64,000 bases of DNA from positions 27,741-91,740 of the forward strand of contig NZ_VDCQ01000037.1 in NCBI RefSeq assembly GCF_006265175.1, written 5' to 3'. The stretch's first letter is position 1; every line of letters starts with the position of its first letter. The translations under genes were made by a program, and so were the position numbers. Positions 1-7,489 of the stretch are shown piece after piece. Under the pieces are notes generated by a model. That model searched no databases, was not told where the DNA came from, and worked only from the letters and a program-made list of their open reading frames with translations. This stretch comes from Paenibacillus hemerocallicola. GTDB lineage: Bacteria; Bacillota; Bacilli; Paenibacillales; NBRC-103111.

Positions 1-197
1 GTGATGATGAAGGTTATGCGCTGCATCTGCGCGTCCAGTCCGGTGTTTCTCTGCGCTCTCGCTTGTGCTTCGATCAGATCGAAATATTTAAAATAAATTT
101 CCGCCTCGTCCAATTTATCCGTCTTGTACGGCGCTTCTTCGATAAAGTAGCTGCCGTCCGAAAGCTTCAGGACATGACCGTTTCTTTGTTTGGACAT
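1..197 (-). CDS. Hypothetical protein, partial (C-terminus outside window)
   Basis: The minus strand is open from an ATG at 197 to the window edge and encodes at least 65 residues (begins MSKQRNGHVLKLSDGSYFIE). AGGTGA lies about 5 bases before the ATG, a good ribosome binding site. The product is charged and soluble, with a helical Glu/Ala/Gln-rich stretch after residue 30 and no signal peptide or membrane segment. I do not recognise a family. It is cut by the window end, so its length is unknown. Confidence 0.6.
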   Translation of the reverse strand, partial: MSKQRNGHVLKLSDGSYFIEEAPYKTDKLDEAEIYFKYFDLIEAQARAQRNTGLDAQMQRITFII

Positions 198-523
198 ACT
201 CTCACCTCAACCTTACTATACCTTATTTTTTGTCGTCGGACGATCGGACCGTGTTGCGGGCGGCGCTCCGTTTCGTCTTGGAACAGTCGGAACGCTCTGT
301 CTTCGTATGGGAGGGCGTAAGTTCCATAGCGGTCTTTCGGCATGCGACGGATGGATCGACAAACATGACAAAGATAACGGGTGGTTGAGCCGGTAGAAAT
401 CGAGATGGAGATTTACATACCGGTATAAAGAAGCCGGAGTTTAAATGTTCACCGGTAACTGGACAAAATGATGCCGGTTACTCCGAGCACACTTTGTCCG
501 GCTGCGCCTACGGGGCTTCCGCC
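198..523. other. Intergenic stretch without recognised gene
   Basis: This gap separates two minus-strand genes. It contains the ribosome binding site and probable promoter of the partial gene (TATAGT on the minus strand near 216-221). No T-tract terminator is obvious downstream of the hydrolase gene ending at 524. Short ORFs here lack ribosome binding sites, and I see nothing else. Confidence 0.4.
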
Positions 524-1684
524 CTATTCCTCGATCGAGGCGATGACTGCATTGTTGAACAAATTCATACAAGGGAACCAAACGCCGTGTCCGTCATTCC
601 GCTTGCCTTCAATCGAGAAAATGATTTGCACGGTCTCGTAATGCGGATCGACGGTAATGTTGACGCCCCCGGCACCGCCGCAAACGATCGCCTGCGGCGA
701 GAACAAATCCCCGCTATCCCGTTTCGTATGATTGACCGGCCAGCAATAGCCGTAGGACGCCTCCCGGAAAAATTGGTCGCCATAGGTGGAAGAAACGTTC
801 GGCGCCTGATCGCGGATCATCTCCGCAACCGATGCAGGGCTCAAAATCCGTTCGTCCCCGTACCTGCCTCTGTTTAGAAACAGTTGTCCGAACCGGGCGA
901 TATCGATAGCGGTCGAGTAAGCGCCTCCCGCTGCGGACGGCCATGACATCGCTTCCGGCGAATGGAACCATTGACCTCCCGGCAAATCTTGCGCTCTTCG
1001 GATGACTTTTCCGTAACGGGCTTCCGGTACGACAAAATAGGTATCGTTCATACCAAGCGGAATGAATATGTGCTCCCGGCAAAACTGCTCCAACGTTTGG
1101 CCGCTTACTCTCCTTACGATTTCCCCCAGAAGCTCGATCCCGTAACCGCAATAGGACAATTCCGTGCCGGGAGGCTTCCATAACGGAGTATCGTAGCCGA
1201 GAAACAGCTTCTCGTGCAGACCGGGATGCTGATTAGCATCCGGGGGCGGGATTTGAACAAGCCCTTCTTTTCTTTTGCTATGATCGTTGACATCCGCGTT
1301 CCGCAAGCCGGACGTGTGCGTCATGAGATGATGGACCTTTACGTGATGCTTGCCTTCGCCGACGAACTCGGGAATATAATACGAGACCGGAAAGCTTAAG
1401 CATAATAGCCCTTGTTCGACCAAAATCATCGCGGCTGTCGCCGTGATCGGTTTCGTGATCGAGGCCAGGGGAAACAACGTATCGGTTGCAAGAGGGGAAG
1501 CGTCCGATTCCGGAGATACTTTTCCGTATGCGCGATGGCTTACAATGATGCCTTTTCGGGCGACGACGATCCCGAACGCCTGCGACACGTTTCGTTCGGC
1601 CCAGCCTTCCACCAACCGTTCCATCCTGTTAATCTTTGGCGAAGACATTCCAGCCTCTTCCGGCGAACCTTGTCTAAGTTTCAT
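524..1684 (-). CDS. Serine hydrolase of the beta-lactamase/class C (AmpC-like) family
   Basis: A 386-residue protein of the serine beta-lactamase-like family (PF00144), which includes D-aminopeptidases, esterases and penicillin-binding-protein relatives. The nucleophile motif SITK is at residues 75-78, followed by HTSGLRN near 130. A tyrosine motif (YCGYGIE, in place of the classical YxN) lies in the middle, and the glycine-rich segment GGAGGVNI near the end replaces the KTG box. No signal peptide is visible, so it is probably cytoplasmic. The start at 1684 is chosen because AAGGAG precedes it at good spacing; the frame is open 19 codons further up without a better site. Substrate cannot be predicted; true beta-lactamase activity is unlikely. 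Confidence 0.85.
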   Translation of the reverse strand: MKLRQGSPEEAGMSSPKINRMERLVEGWAERNVSQAFGIVVARKGIIVSHRAYGKVSPESDASPLATDTLFPLASITKPITATAAMILVEQGLLCLSFPVSYYIPEFVGEGKHHVKVHHLMTHTSGLRNADVNDHSKRKEGLVQIPPPDANQHPGLHEKLFLGYDTPLWKPPGTELSYCGYGIELLGEIVRRVSGQTLEQFCREHIFIPLGMNDTYFVVPEARYGKVIRRAQDLPGGQWFHSPEAMSWPSAAGGAYSTAIDIARFGQLFLNRGRYGDERILSPASVAEMIRDQAPNVSSTYGDQFFREASYGYCWPVNHTKRDSGDLFSPQAIVCGGAGGVNITVDPHYETVQIIFSIEGKRNDGHGVWFPCMNLFNNAVIASIEE

Positions 1685-1764
1685 ACGACAGCTCCTTTTC
1701 GGGTAGTAATTCATGGTACCACAACCATGCCGGAAGTCCATGTAAGAAATGACTACTAATAAAA

Positions 1765-1828
1765 AAAACGTCTATCGACGTATTTCAAAGATGAGCGACC
1801 GCCTCGTTCCCCCCAAAAAGTGACGCTA
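1765..1828 (+). repeat. Dispersed repeat, copy A (shortened)
   Basis: Bases 1765-1800 match the reverse complement of 40343-40378 at 33 of 36 positions; the shared core is AAAACGTCTATCGACGTA followed by TTCAA and GAGCGACC. Both copies also end in TGACGCTA (1821-1828 here). Copy A lacks the central hairpin found in copy B. The core carries a small inverted repeat (ACGTC/GACGT). Family identity is unknown; it resembles an intergenic REP or MITE-like element. Confidence 0.7.
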
Positions 1829-2006
1829 TTCTTCGAAGGTTGCACCGGGTACTTTTCGGGGACCCCGAATACCGGAAGTTTTTCTTATAAAGAAAGTCTC
1901 TTTCGCTTTAGTGCTTTAGCGAAGTAAAATTTTCTTCTTTATTGTTCAAAAAAGCCGTCCGAAACGCCTATATCGCCCGGTACGGAAGCAGTCAAGAAAT
2001 TTGGGC

Positions 2007-2036
2007 TTTACATACTGTGCCGTCTCGAGTTATAAT
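2007..2036 (+). promoter_or_regulatory. Sigma-A-type promoter for riboswitch transcript
   Basis: TTTACA at 2007-2012 and TATAAT at 2031-2036 are separated by 18 bases. Transcription would start around 2043, about 20 bases before the riboswitch aptamer. Confidence 0.7.
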
Positions 2037-2062
2037 TAAATTCAATCGAATAACCAACGTTA

Positions 2063-2206
2063 ATCGCTGAGTTTTCTTTTGAGAAAAGCGGGGGAACCAA
2101 GTAATATGGGGTGAATCGGTAGGCAATCCGCAGATTGCATATCGTAGGGCGTTTTCTCACCGCCCGAATCCGTCAGCTAACCTCGTAAGCGAATGTGGGG
2201 AGGATA
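2063..2206 (+). promoter_or_regulatory. Cyclic-di-AMP riboswitch (ydaO/yuaA class)
   Basis: The sequence carries the hallmark conserved blocks of the ydaO-yuaA aptamer in the right order: CGCTGA at the 5' end, GGGGGAACCA, GGGGTGAATC, then CGAATCCGTCAGCTAACCTC near 2165-2184. In characterised members c-di-AMP binding switches off expression, usually of cell-wall hydrolases or potassium and osmolyte transporters. Here the next gene is a 55-residue ORF at 2312. Confidence 0.9.
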
Positions 2207-2274
2207 GCTTTGTTTACTTACACAAGGTCTAGCCTTGTGTTATTTGTGTTCTTACAAAGCAAATAACCCTATCC
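2202..2274 (+). promoter_or_regulatory. Putative riboswitch expression platform (nested hairpins)
   Basis: ACACAAGG/CCTTGTGT (2220-2240, 5-base loop) is followed by T-rich sequence, giving a terminator-like inner hairpin. Outer elements GGATAG (2202-2207) and CTATCC (2269-2274), and GCTTTGT (2207-2213) and ACAAAGC (2254-2260), can also pair. The outer arm overlaps the 3' end of the aptamer, as expected for ligand-controlled refolding. The mechanism is inferred from pairing only. Confidence 0.55.
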
Positions 2275-2311
2275 ATCTCTGCAGGCGTTAATCTGAGAGG
2301 AGGATGTACAA

Positions 2312-2479
2312 ATGGCTCCAAAGGAAAAATTGTTTCGTTTATTCGACCAGTTGAACGAAAAGGATCAGAAAAAAGCTTTCGAGTTCATGCAATCCTTGGC
2401 TCACCGCAATGGCGCGGGCAGGAAAAGGGAAGAGGTTTCCAAGCTCTACGGCAAAGATTATTTCGTGGTATCCGACTAA
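2312..2479 (+). CDS. 55-residue protein under riboswitch control
   Basis: A short ORF with a strong ribosome binding site (GAGAGGAGG, 7 bases before the ATG). The product begins MAPKEKLFRLFDQLNEKDQK and is basic and predicted helical. Its N-terminal half resembles the short helical segment (LFxxLxxxDQxxxxEFxxSL) seen in DUF2281-like antitoxins and after some Xre HTH domains, but it is too short to assign. It is the first gene after the c-di-AMP riboswitch, and a terminator follows within 50 bases, so it appears to be the only gene controlled by that element. Confidence 0.7.
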   Translation: MAPKEKLFRLFDQLNEKDQKKAFEFMQSLAHRNGAGRKREEVSKLYGKDYFVVSD

Positions 2480-2528
2480 TGTTTTTTCAAACAGAGACGA
2501 TCTCTCAGAAGCTGCGACAGCATACTTG

Positions 2529-2554
2529 ATCCGCCGATTGGGGCGGATTTTTTT
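2529..2554 (+). terminator. Rho-independent terminator
   Basis: ATCCGCC/GGCGGAT stem with a 6-base loop and a run of T follows the 55-residue ORF. Confidence 0.85.
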
Positions 2555-2689
2555 GTTGTTGCTTAAAATTACGCGCAACGGAACCCTTCCGATGAAGGAA
2601 GGAGCGTCTATATTTCAAGCGGAAGGATAACCGCTTCATATGATATAATGGATACTCCATAGAAACGTAGAACCGGGAGCTGGCGGCGG

Positions 2690-3247
2690 ATGAAAAACAT
2701 TTTGGTTACGGGCTACCGCGCCCATGAACTGCAAATTTTCGACGAGAAGCATAAGGGGATCTCTTATATCAAGAAGGCGATTGCCGGCAGGCTGATTCCT
2801 TTGATCGAAGACGGCTTGGAATGGGTCATAACGCCCGGACAGTACGGAGTCGATTTATGGGCATGCGACGTCGTCATCGGCCTGAAAAAACAGTTTCCCC
2901 ACTTGAAGCTGTCCATCATTACGGCATATAAAAACCCGGAAGAAAAGTGGAAGGACGAGAAAAAGAACTTTTATCATGAAATATTGCGGGGCGTCGATTA
3001 TTACGGCTCGGTGAGCAACCAGGAGTATAGCGGCGTGTGGCAGCTGACGGCAAGAGACGATTTGCTGCTGCGCAAAACGGATGGGATTCTTCTGCTGTAC
3101 GACGAGGATGCGGCTGAAGGCAGCCCCCGGTTTTATAAAGAAAAGGCGTTGAAGAAGCAGTCCAAGGACGGATATCGGGTCATTGGCATAAGCTCGGAGG
3201 ATATCCAGAGCATCGCCAACGATGAAATGTACGAATCGTTCGAGTAA
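2690..3247 (+). CDS. ypsA: YpsA family protein (DUF1273, SLOG fold)
   Basis: The 185-residue length and sequence match YpsA. It opens with the Rossmann-like segment NILVTGYRAHELQIF, followed by VITPGQYGVDLWACDV and TDGILLLYDEDAAEG, characteristic of the SLOG nucleotide-binding superfamily. In Bacillus subtilis and Staphylococcus aureus YpsA homologues influence cell division; the biochemical activity is unknown. A TATAAT at 2644-2649 may be its -10 box. GGGAG precedes the ATG. The TraX-like gene follows after 23 bases and is probably co-transcribed. Confidence 0.9.
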   Translation: MKNILVTGYRAHELQIFDEKHKGISYIKKAIAGRLIPLIEDGLEWVITPGQYGVDLWACDVVIGLKKQFPHLKLSIITAYKNPEEKWKDEKKNFYHEILRGVDYYGSVSNQEYSGVWQLTARDDLLLRKTDGILLLYDEDAAEGSPRFYKEKALKKQSKDGYRVIGISSEDIQSIANDEMYESFE

Positions 3248-3270
3248 CGTCCACGAGAGGAGGAGAACGC

Positions 3271-3912
3271 ATGTACATCGTCGCAATGCTGACCATGCTT
3301 ATCGATCATATGGGAATCGTTTTCTTTCCCGGGCAGGACGGCTGGCGAATCGTCGGCAGAATCGCGATGCCGATCTATGCGTATTGTCTTGTACAAGGCT
3401 TCCGATATACGCACAGCAAAACGAATTATTTGCGGCGGCTTGTGTTGCTCGGCCTTATATCGGAGATCCCGTATGTAATCGCCTTGCAAATCGTAAACAT
3501 CAACGTCATCGGGACGTTCGTCATCGCTCTGCTCGTCTTGATCGGATTGGACCGGAATCGCGGCAAGATCGCGTCAACCGTCCTCGTGGTTGCAGGCTGC
3601 GTAGTGCTTGAGACGCTTCCATTCGATTATGGAGCTTATGCGCTGCTGCTCGTACTCGTCTATAAATATTTGGACAGCCGGTATTGGGTGGCCGCGCATT
3701 TGCTGCTCAATCTAGCCTTCTTGATGGTTACGGGCGGCGTCCTACAGATGTATAGCATCATCTCGACCCTTTTCTTGGTATACCGTCCTTCCCTGTACGA
3801 ATGGCTGGACAAGGTCGAAATGAAGAGATGGGTATGGAGAAGCTTCTATCCTGCCCATCTTATCGTATTGGCCGTGATTCAACTGCTGTTCTTTGTGAAC
3901 GGATCCGATTGA
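3271..3912 (+). CDS. TraX family membrane protein
   Basis: A 213-residue polytopic membrane protein with about six or seven hydrophobic segments. Its N-terminus (AMLTMLIDHMGIVFFP, then GRIAMPIYAYCLVQGF) matches the TraX family (PF05857). TraX of the F plasmid acetylates pilin, but chromosomal Firmicute members are of unknown function and probably act as membrane acyltransferases. The ribosome binding site GAGAGGAGG is excellent. It follows ypsA closely and a terminator follows. Confidence 0.85.
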   Translation: MYIVAMLTMLIDHMGIVFFPGQDGWRIVGRIAMPIYAYCLVQGFRYTHSKTNYLRRLVLLGLISEIPYVIALQIVNINVIGTFVIALLVLIGLDRNRGKIASTVLVVAGCVVLETLPFDYGAYALLLVLVYKYLDSRYWVAAHLLLNLAFLMVTGGVLQMYSIISTLFLVYRPSLYEWLDKVEMKRWVWRSFYPAHLIVLAVIQLLFFVNGSD

Positions 3913-3949
3913 TTGAGGGCGAACCGATACGAGACGATAGTTTTCCCAG

Positions 3950-3976
3950 ACAACCGATACGAATCGGTTGTTTTTT
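3950..3976 (+). terminator. Rho-independent terminator
   Basis: ACAACCGAT/ATCGGTTGT stem with a 4-base loop and six T follows the TraX-like gene. Confidence 0.85.
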
Positions 3977-4133
3977 GTCGTTTCCGACGGCGGCAACGTT
4001 TCGGATTGTCCGGTGCTTGTGAGCGGCTTCTGCACAATTTTTGCGCGATTTTGGTTCAATACTTGCGCTCCTCGGGTCCTTATACTTGGGAATAGGCAAA
4101 GCCAATATCAAAAGCTCCGAGGGGTGTAGTCCA

Positions 4134-5117
4134 ATGAGTAAAGTACGCATCGGCGTGATCGGTACGGGGAATATCGCCCATACCCATTTGAACAGATTGA
4201 AGCAGGCGCAGGACGTGCATATCGTCGCGCTGTCCGATCCGAGCGAAGCGAGCCGGCAGGCGCTGCGGCAAAGATTCGGACTGGACGAGGCGGCCGAATA
4301 CGCGGATCATTCGGAGATGCTGAAGCTCGGCACTATCGATGCGGTCATCATTTGCTCGCCGCATACGCTTCATTATCGACATGCGTCGGATGCGCTGTCG
4401 GCAGGCAAGCATGTACTGGTGGAGAAGCCGCTAACCTGCACGTCCGACGACGCCAAGCTGCTGATCGCTCAGGCAGAGAAGGCCGGCAAAGTGCTGCAGG
4501 TTTCGTTCCAGCGGCATTTTCTGCCGCACTTCATGTATATTCGCGATGCGATCGCCGAAGGGACGATCGGCAAGCTCACTTCCGTCACCGCCACGCTGTA
4601 TCAGGATTGGAAGGATGCGCAGAAAGGAACTTGGCGGCAAAATCCGCAGCTGTCGGGAGGCGGCATGCTGATGGACTCGGGCAGCCATATTATTGACGTT
4701 CTGCTGTGGACGACGGGACTGACCCCGGAATCGGTAACGACACAATTGCATTGTCACGAATCTCCCGTGGAGATCGATACGTTTACGACGATCCGTTTTG
4801 CCGAAGGGCAAGTCGGCAGCTTGAACATCGCGGGCAAAGCCCCATCGAAGCTATTGTTCGAGACGTACGCTTTTCTCGGTGAAAATGGCGGCATTTTTTA
4901 CGACAACGGCAAAATCGTGCTGCGTCTGAACGGTGAAGCGCCGATAGAACCGGAATTGCCTACAGCCGTTACCGATCCTGATAGAAGCTTCATCGCCGCT
5001 ATTCGGGGCGAGAGCGAAGTATCCGTTCCCGGAGACTATGCATTGAAAGTATTGCAGCTGACCGAAGCGATCTATGATGCGGCCGATTATTCCCCCTTGA
5101 CATATGCGAATGCATAG
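4134..5117 (+). CDS. Gfo/Idh/MocA family NAD(P)-dependent oxidoreductase
   Basis: A 327-residue sugar or cyclitol dehydrogenase-like protein. The N-terminal Rossmann motif is VRIGVIGTGNIAHTH, and the conserved EKPLTC (EKP motif lysine) lies near residue 100. The substrate-binding domain contains GGGMLMDSGSHIIDVLLW, the usual Asp-Ser-Gly-x-His arrangement. The start at 4134 is preceded by GAGGGG; the frame extends upstream but overlaps likely promoter sequence. It is followed 33 bases later by a sugar-phosphate isomerase, suggesting a two-gene carbohydrate or inositol-type catabolic unit. Substrate is unknown. Confidence 0.9.
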   Translation: MSKVRIGVIGTGNIAHTHLNRLKQAQDVHIVALSDPSEASRQALRQRFGLDEAAEYADHSEMLKLGTIDAVIICSPHTLHYRHASDALSAGKHVLVEKPLTCTSDDAKLLIAQAEKAGKVLQVSFQRHFLPHFMYIRDAIAEGTIGKLTSVTATLYQDWKDAQKGTWRQNPQLSGGGMLMDSGSHIIDVLLWTTGLTPESVTTQLHCHESPVEIDTFTTIRFAEGQVGSLNIAGKAPSKLLFETYAFLGENGGIFYDNGKIVLRLNGEAPIEPELPTAVTDPDRSFIAAIRGESEVSVPGDYALKVLQLTEAIYDAADYSPLTYANA

Positions 5118-5150
5118 ACAAAACGGTTTCGAGAAGGAGCAAATTCCATC

Positions 5151-6026
5151 ATGAAAATCACGAATAAAATCGGTGTCATCGTCGACAGCTTTCGAATCGG
5201 CGTCCGCGAAGGATTGGCGAAGGCCAAGGAGGTCGGAGCGGAAGGGGTTCAAATTTATGCCGTCAAAGGCGAGATGGAGCCCGAAGCGCTGACCGGTCCG
5301 GCACGCAAGGAATTGAAAAAGGTTATCGAATCGATGGGCCTGGAAATATCGGCATTGTGCGGCGATTTGGGTAGATTCGGCTTTGAGGACAAATCGGCCA
5401 ATGCGGACAAAATCGAGAAGTCGAAACGGATTATGGAGCTGGCGAAGGAGCTGGGGACCGATGTCGTTACGACACATATCGGAGTCATTCCGTACGATCC
5501 CGAGAGCGAGAGCTATGCGGCCATGCATAACGCATGCCGGGAGCTGTGCCGATTTGCCGAAAGCATGAATTCGTATTTTGCGATCGAAACCGGTCCGACT
5601 ACGGCACTACAATTGAAAAGCTTCCTCGACACGCTCGGAGGCAAAGGCGTAGCGGTCAATTACGATCCGGCCAATTTGGTGATGGTAACCGGGGACGATC
5701 CGATCCGGGGCGTGTACACGCTCAAGGATTATATCGTGCATACTCACGCCAAAGACGGTATCCGCTTCCTTTCCGTCGATCCGCGGGAAGTGTACGGTTC
5801 GTACGATTTCGTTCCGGGAGATAACGGGAAAGTCCGGGACTTGGTCCGCGCGCGAAAAGTATACGCGGAGACGGCTTTCGGCGAAGGCCACGTGGACTTC
5901 GACCGCTACTTTCAGGCGCTTAAGGATATTGGATACGAGGGGTACTTGACGATCGAGCGGGAAGCCGGGGACCAGCCGGAGACTAATATTCGCCAGGCAG
6001 TCGAGTTTATTAAAGGTTATCGATAA
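5151..6026 (+). CDS. Sugar phosphate isomerase/epimerase (AP endonuclease 2-like TIM barrel)
   Basis: A 291-residue TIM-barrel protein of the xylose isomerase-like family (PF01261). Characteristic segments include a glutamate at the barrel centre (FAIETGPT), VNYDPANLVM, HTHAKDG (metal-ligand histidine region), and the C-terminal YLTIEREAGD. The family isomerises or epimerises sugars, keto-inositols and hydroxypyruvate. The ribosome binding site AGAAGGAG precedes the ATG. It sits directly after a Gfo/Idh/MocA oxidoreductase, the usual partner in such pathways, and before a terminator. Confidence 0.9.
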   Translation: MKITNKIGVIVDSFRIGVREGLAKAKEVGAEGVQIYAVKGEMEPEALTGPARKELKKVIESMGLEISALCGDLGRFGFEDKSANADKIEKSKRIMELAKELGTDVVTTHIGVIPYDPESESYAAMHNACRELCRFAESMNSYFAIETGPTTALQLKSFLDTLGGKGVAVNYDPANLVMVTGDDPIRGVYTLKDYIVHTHAKDGIRFLSVDPREVYGSYDFVPGDNGKVRDLVRARKVYAETAFGEGHVDFDRYFQALKDIGYEGYLTIEREAGDQPETNIRQAVEFIKGYR

Positions 6027-6043
6027 GCGGAAAGTGCGGAATA

Positions 6044-6085
6044 GGGGATCGCTCGCTTTTTTTTGCGGCGATCTCCCTTTTTTTT
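6044..6085 (+). terminator. Rho-independent terminator
   Basis: GGGGATCGC pairs with GCGATCTCCC (one bulge) across an internal T-rich loop and is followed by eight T. Confidence 0.7.
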
Positions 6086-6224
6086 GAAAAAATCTTGCTT
6101 GCATTATTTTAGAATCGACCTTATAATGTGCCTGTAACCATTGCAGTTAATGAAGGCTGCATTTTATTTGCGTATTACTGTGCTTAGTCAAGGCTCAGTC
6201 AAACGAACCGAGGAGATGGTCGCG

Positions 6225-6599
6225 ATGCAGGTAGTGTCGATTATTATTCAAATTGTTCTTGCTCTCCTATTTCTGATGGCGGGAGCGGGGAAAGCCGCCG
6301 GCTCCAACATGCATGTCGAAAATTTCAAGCAGTGGCGTCTGCCGCAATGGTTTCGGGTCGTAACCGGGCTCGTCGAGCTGGTCGGGGCCGCGGCGTTGGT
6401 AATCGGCATATGGGAGCCGAGCTGGGCTGCGGCGGGAGCGTTATGGCTGGGCATAACCTCAATCGGAGGAATATGGGTTCATATCCGCGCGCGCGATACG
6501 TTCAAGCAATCGTTCATGATCGTCCTGTTGTTTATTTTATGCGCCGTCGTATTCTTCATTCAGCTTGGCGAGCTCGCGAATTTCCCGGGATTTCAATAA
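6225..6599 (+). CDS. DoxX family membrane protein
   Basis: A 124-residue protein with four hydrophobic segments. The pattern LALLFLMAGAGKAAGS near the N-terminus, RVVTGLVELVGAAALV in the second helix and WLGITSIGGIWVH in the third fit the DoxX/DoxX-like family (PF07681/PF13564). Members are associated with redox and oxidative-stress functions in membranes, but this protein's partner is unknown. The start at 6225 has AGGAG at 9-base spacing; the upstream in-frame start at 6141 lacks one. Confidence 0.8.
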   Translation: MQVVSIIIQIVLALLFLMAGAGKAAGSNMHVENFKQWRLPQWFRVVTGLVELVGAAALVIGIWEPSWAAAGALWLGITSIGGIWVHIRARDTFKQSFMIVLLFILCAVVFFIQLGELANFPGFQ

Positions 6600-6695
6600 T
6601 CGCGTTGCTCCGATGCCCTTGTCACGATTCGGCTCATCCGGTACTATGGAGAGAATGAATGATCAGACAAAAGCGGAAATCGGGTGAGCGCTGCA

Positions 6696-7334
6696 ATGGG
6701 GATCGCGGATTTCATAACGTCGATAACCGAAGAACAACTGTTGGAATGGCTGGAACGTTTCCGCTCGTTCGGGCCGCTGCCGGGCATTTTGCTTACGTTT
6801 CTCAAATCGTTCGTTCCGCCGCTGCCGACGCTTCTCATCGTTGGCGTGAATGCCGCCGTATACGGGTTATGGCTGGGCTTTCTCTACTCCTGGATCGGCA
6901 TGGTGGGCGGCTGCTTGCTGACGTTTCTGCTGGTCCGCAAAATAGCCGGGCACCCGTATTTGGAACGGTGGGCCCGTAAACCGAAAGTACGCAAAGGGAT
7001 GCAATGGGTACGCCGCAACGCGTTCAGCTATGTATTCCTGCTCAGCTTGTTTCCCGTAGGTCCGTTTGTCGTTATCAATATCGCGGCCGGGCTCGCGGGC
7101 ATGCGGTTCCGTTCCTTCGCGTTTGCCCTGGCCGGGGGCAAGGCGATCATGATTTTCATCGTCTCTTATATAGGGCACGATATTTCCCGGTACGCAGAAG
7201 ATCCCGTTCGTCTCGTTTATGTCGTCTTGTTTATCGCGATTTCCTTATTCGTAAGCCGCAAGATCGAGGCGAGGTTCGCCAAGGAGTCTTCCAAAAGGGA
7301 ATTGGACGAACGGGAGCTGACCGGCGAGATGTAA
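6696..7334 (+). CDS. TVP38/TMEM64 (DedA-like, VTT domain) membrane protein
   Basis: About 212 residues. The core shows the VTT/SNARE-associated pattern: a re-entrant segment (LKSFVPPLPTLLIVGVNAAVYG), a second (LSLFPVGPFVVINIAAGLAGM), and a final GGKAIMIFIVSYIGH. The family is proposed to move lipids or carrier lipids across the membrane. The ATG at 6696 has GGGTGAG at 7-base spacing; a GTG at 6684 is the alternative start. A terminator follows. Confidence 0.85.
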   Translation: MGIADFITSITEEQLLEWLERFRSFGPLPGILLTFLKSFVPPLPTLLIVGVNAAVYGLWLGFLYSWIGMVGGCLLTFLLVRKIAGHPYLERWARKPKVRKGMQWVRRNAFSYVFLLSLFPVGPFVVINIAAGLAGMRFRSFAFALAGGKAIMIFIVSYIGHDISRYAEDPVRLVYVVLFIAISLFVSRKIEARFAKESSKRELDERELTGEM

Positions 7335-7357
7335 GAAAAACGGAGAAATGAAGCGAG

Positions 7358-7387
7358 GGGCCTCCCGATTTACTTGGGGGGCTTTTC
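7358..7387 (+). terminator. Rho-independent terminator
   Basis: GCCTCCC pairs with GGGGGGC across a 9-base loop, followed by TTTTCT. Confidence 0.7.
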
Positions 7388-7420
7388 TGCATTTATGGTT
7401 ACCGATTGGTATGGATCGTC

Positions 7421-7449
7421 TTGACAGGAAATAACGGTTCCTCTATAGT
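7421..7449 (+). promoter_or_regulatory. Sigma-A promoter of the tetR-monooxygenase operon
   Basis: TTGACA (7421-7426) and TATAGT (7444-7449) are exactly 17 bases apart, a near-consensus promoter. Confidence 0.85.
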
Positions 7450-7452
7450 TAA

Positions 7453-7472
7453 ACTAACGACCGGTAGTTAGT
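7453..7472. promoter_or_regulatory. Palindromic operator for the adjacent TetR regulator
   Basis: ACTAACGACCGGTAGTTAGT is a near-perfect 20-bp palindrome centred on ACCGGT. It lies immediately downstream of the -10 box, over the start point, where a bound repressor would block initiation. The adjacent regulator is the obvious ligand. Confidence 0.8.
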
Positions 7473-7489
7473 GTGAGAGGGTTGATTGA

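Larger units (their letters stand above)
1685..2311. other. Long regulatory intergenic region
   Basis: This 627-base gap between the hydrolase and the 55-residue ORF has three parts, listed separately: a dispersed repeat copy (1765-1828), a sigma-A-type promoter (2007-2036), and a ydaO-type riboswitch with its expression platform (2063-2274). The stretch 1830-2000 shows no recognisable feature. Confidence 0.6.
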
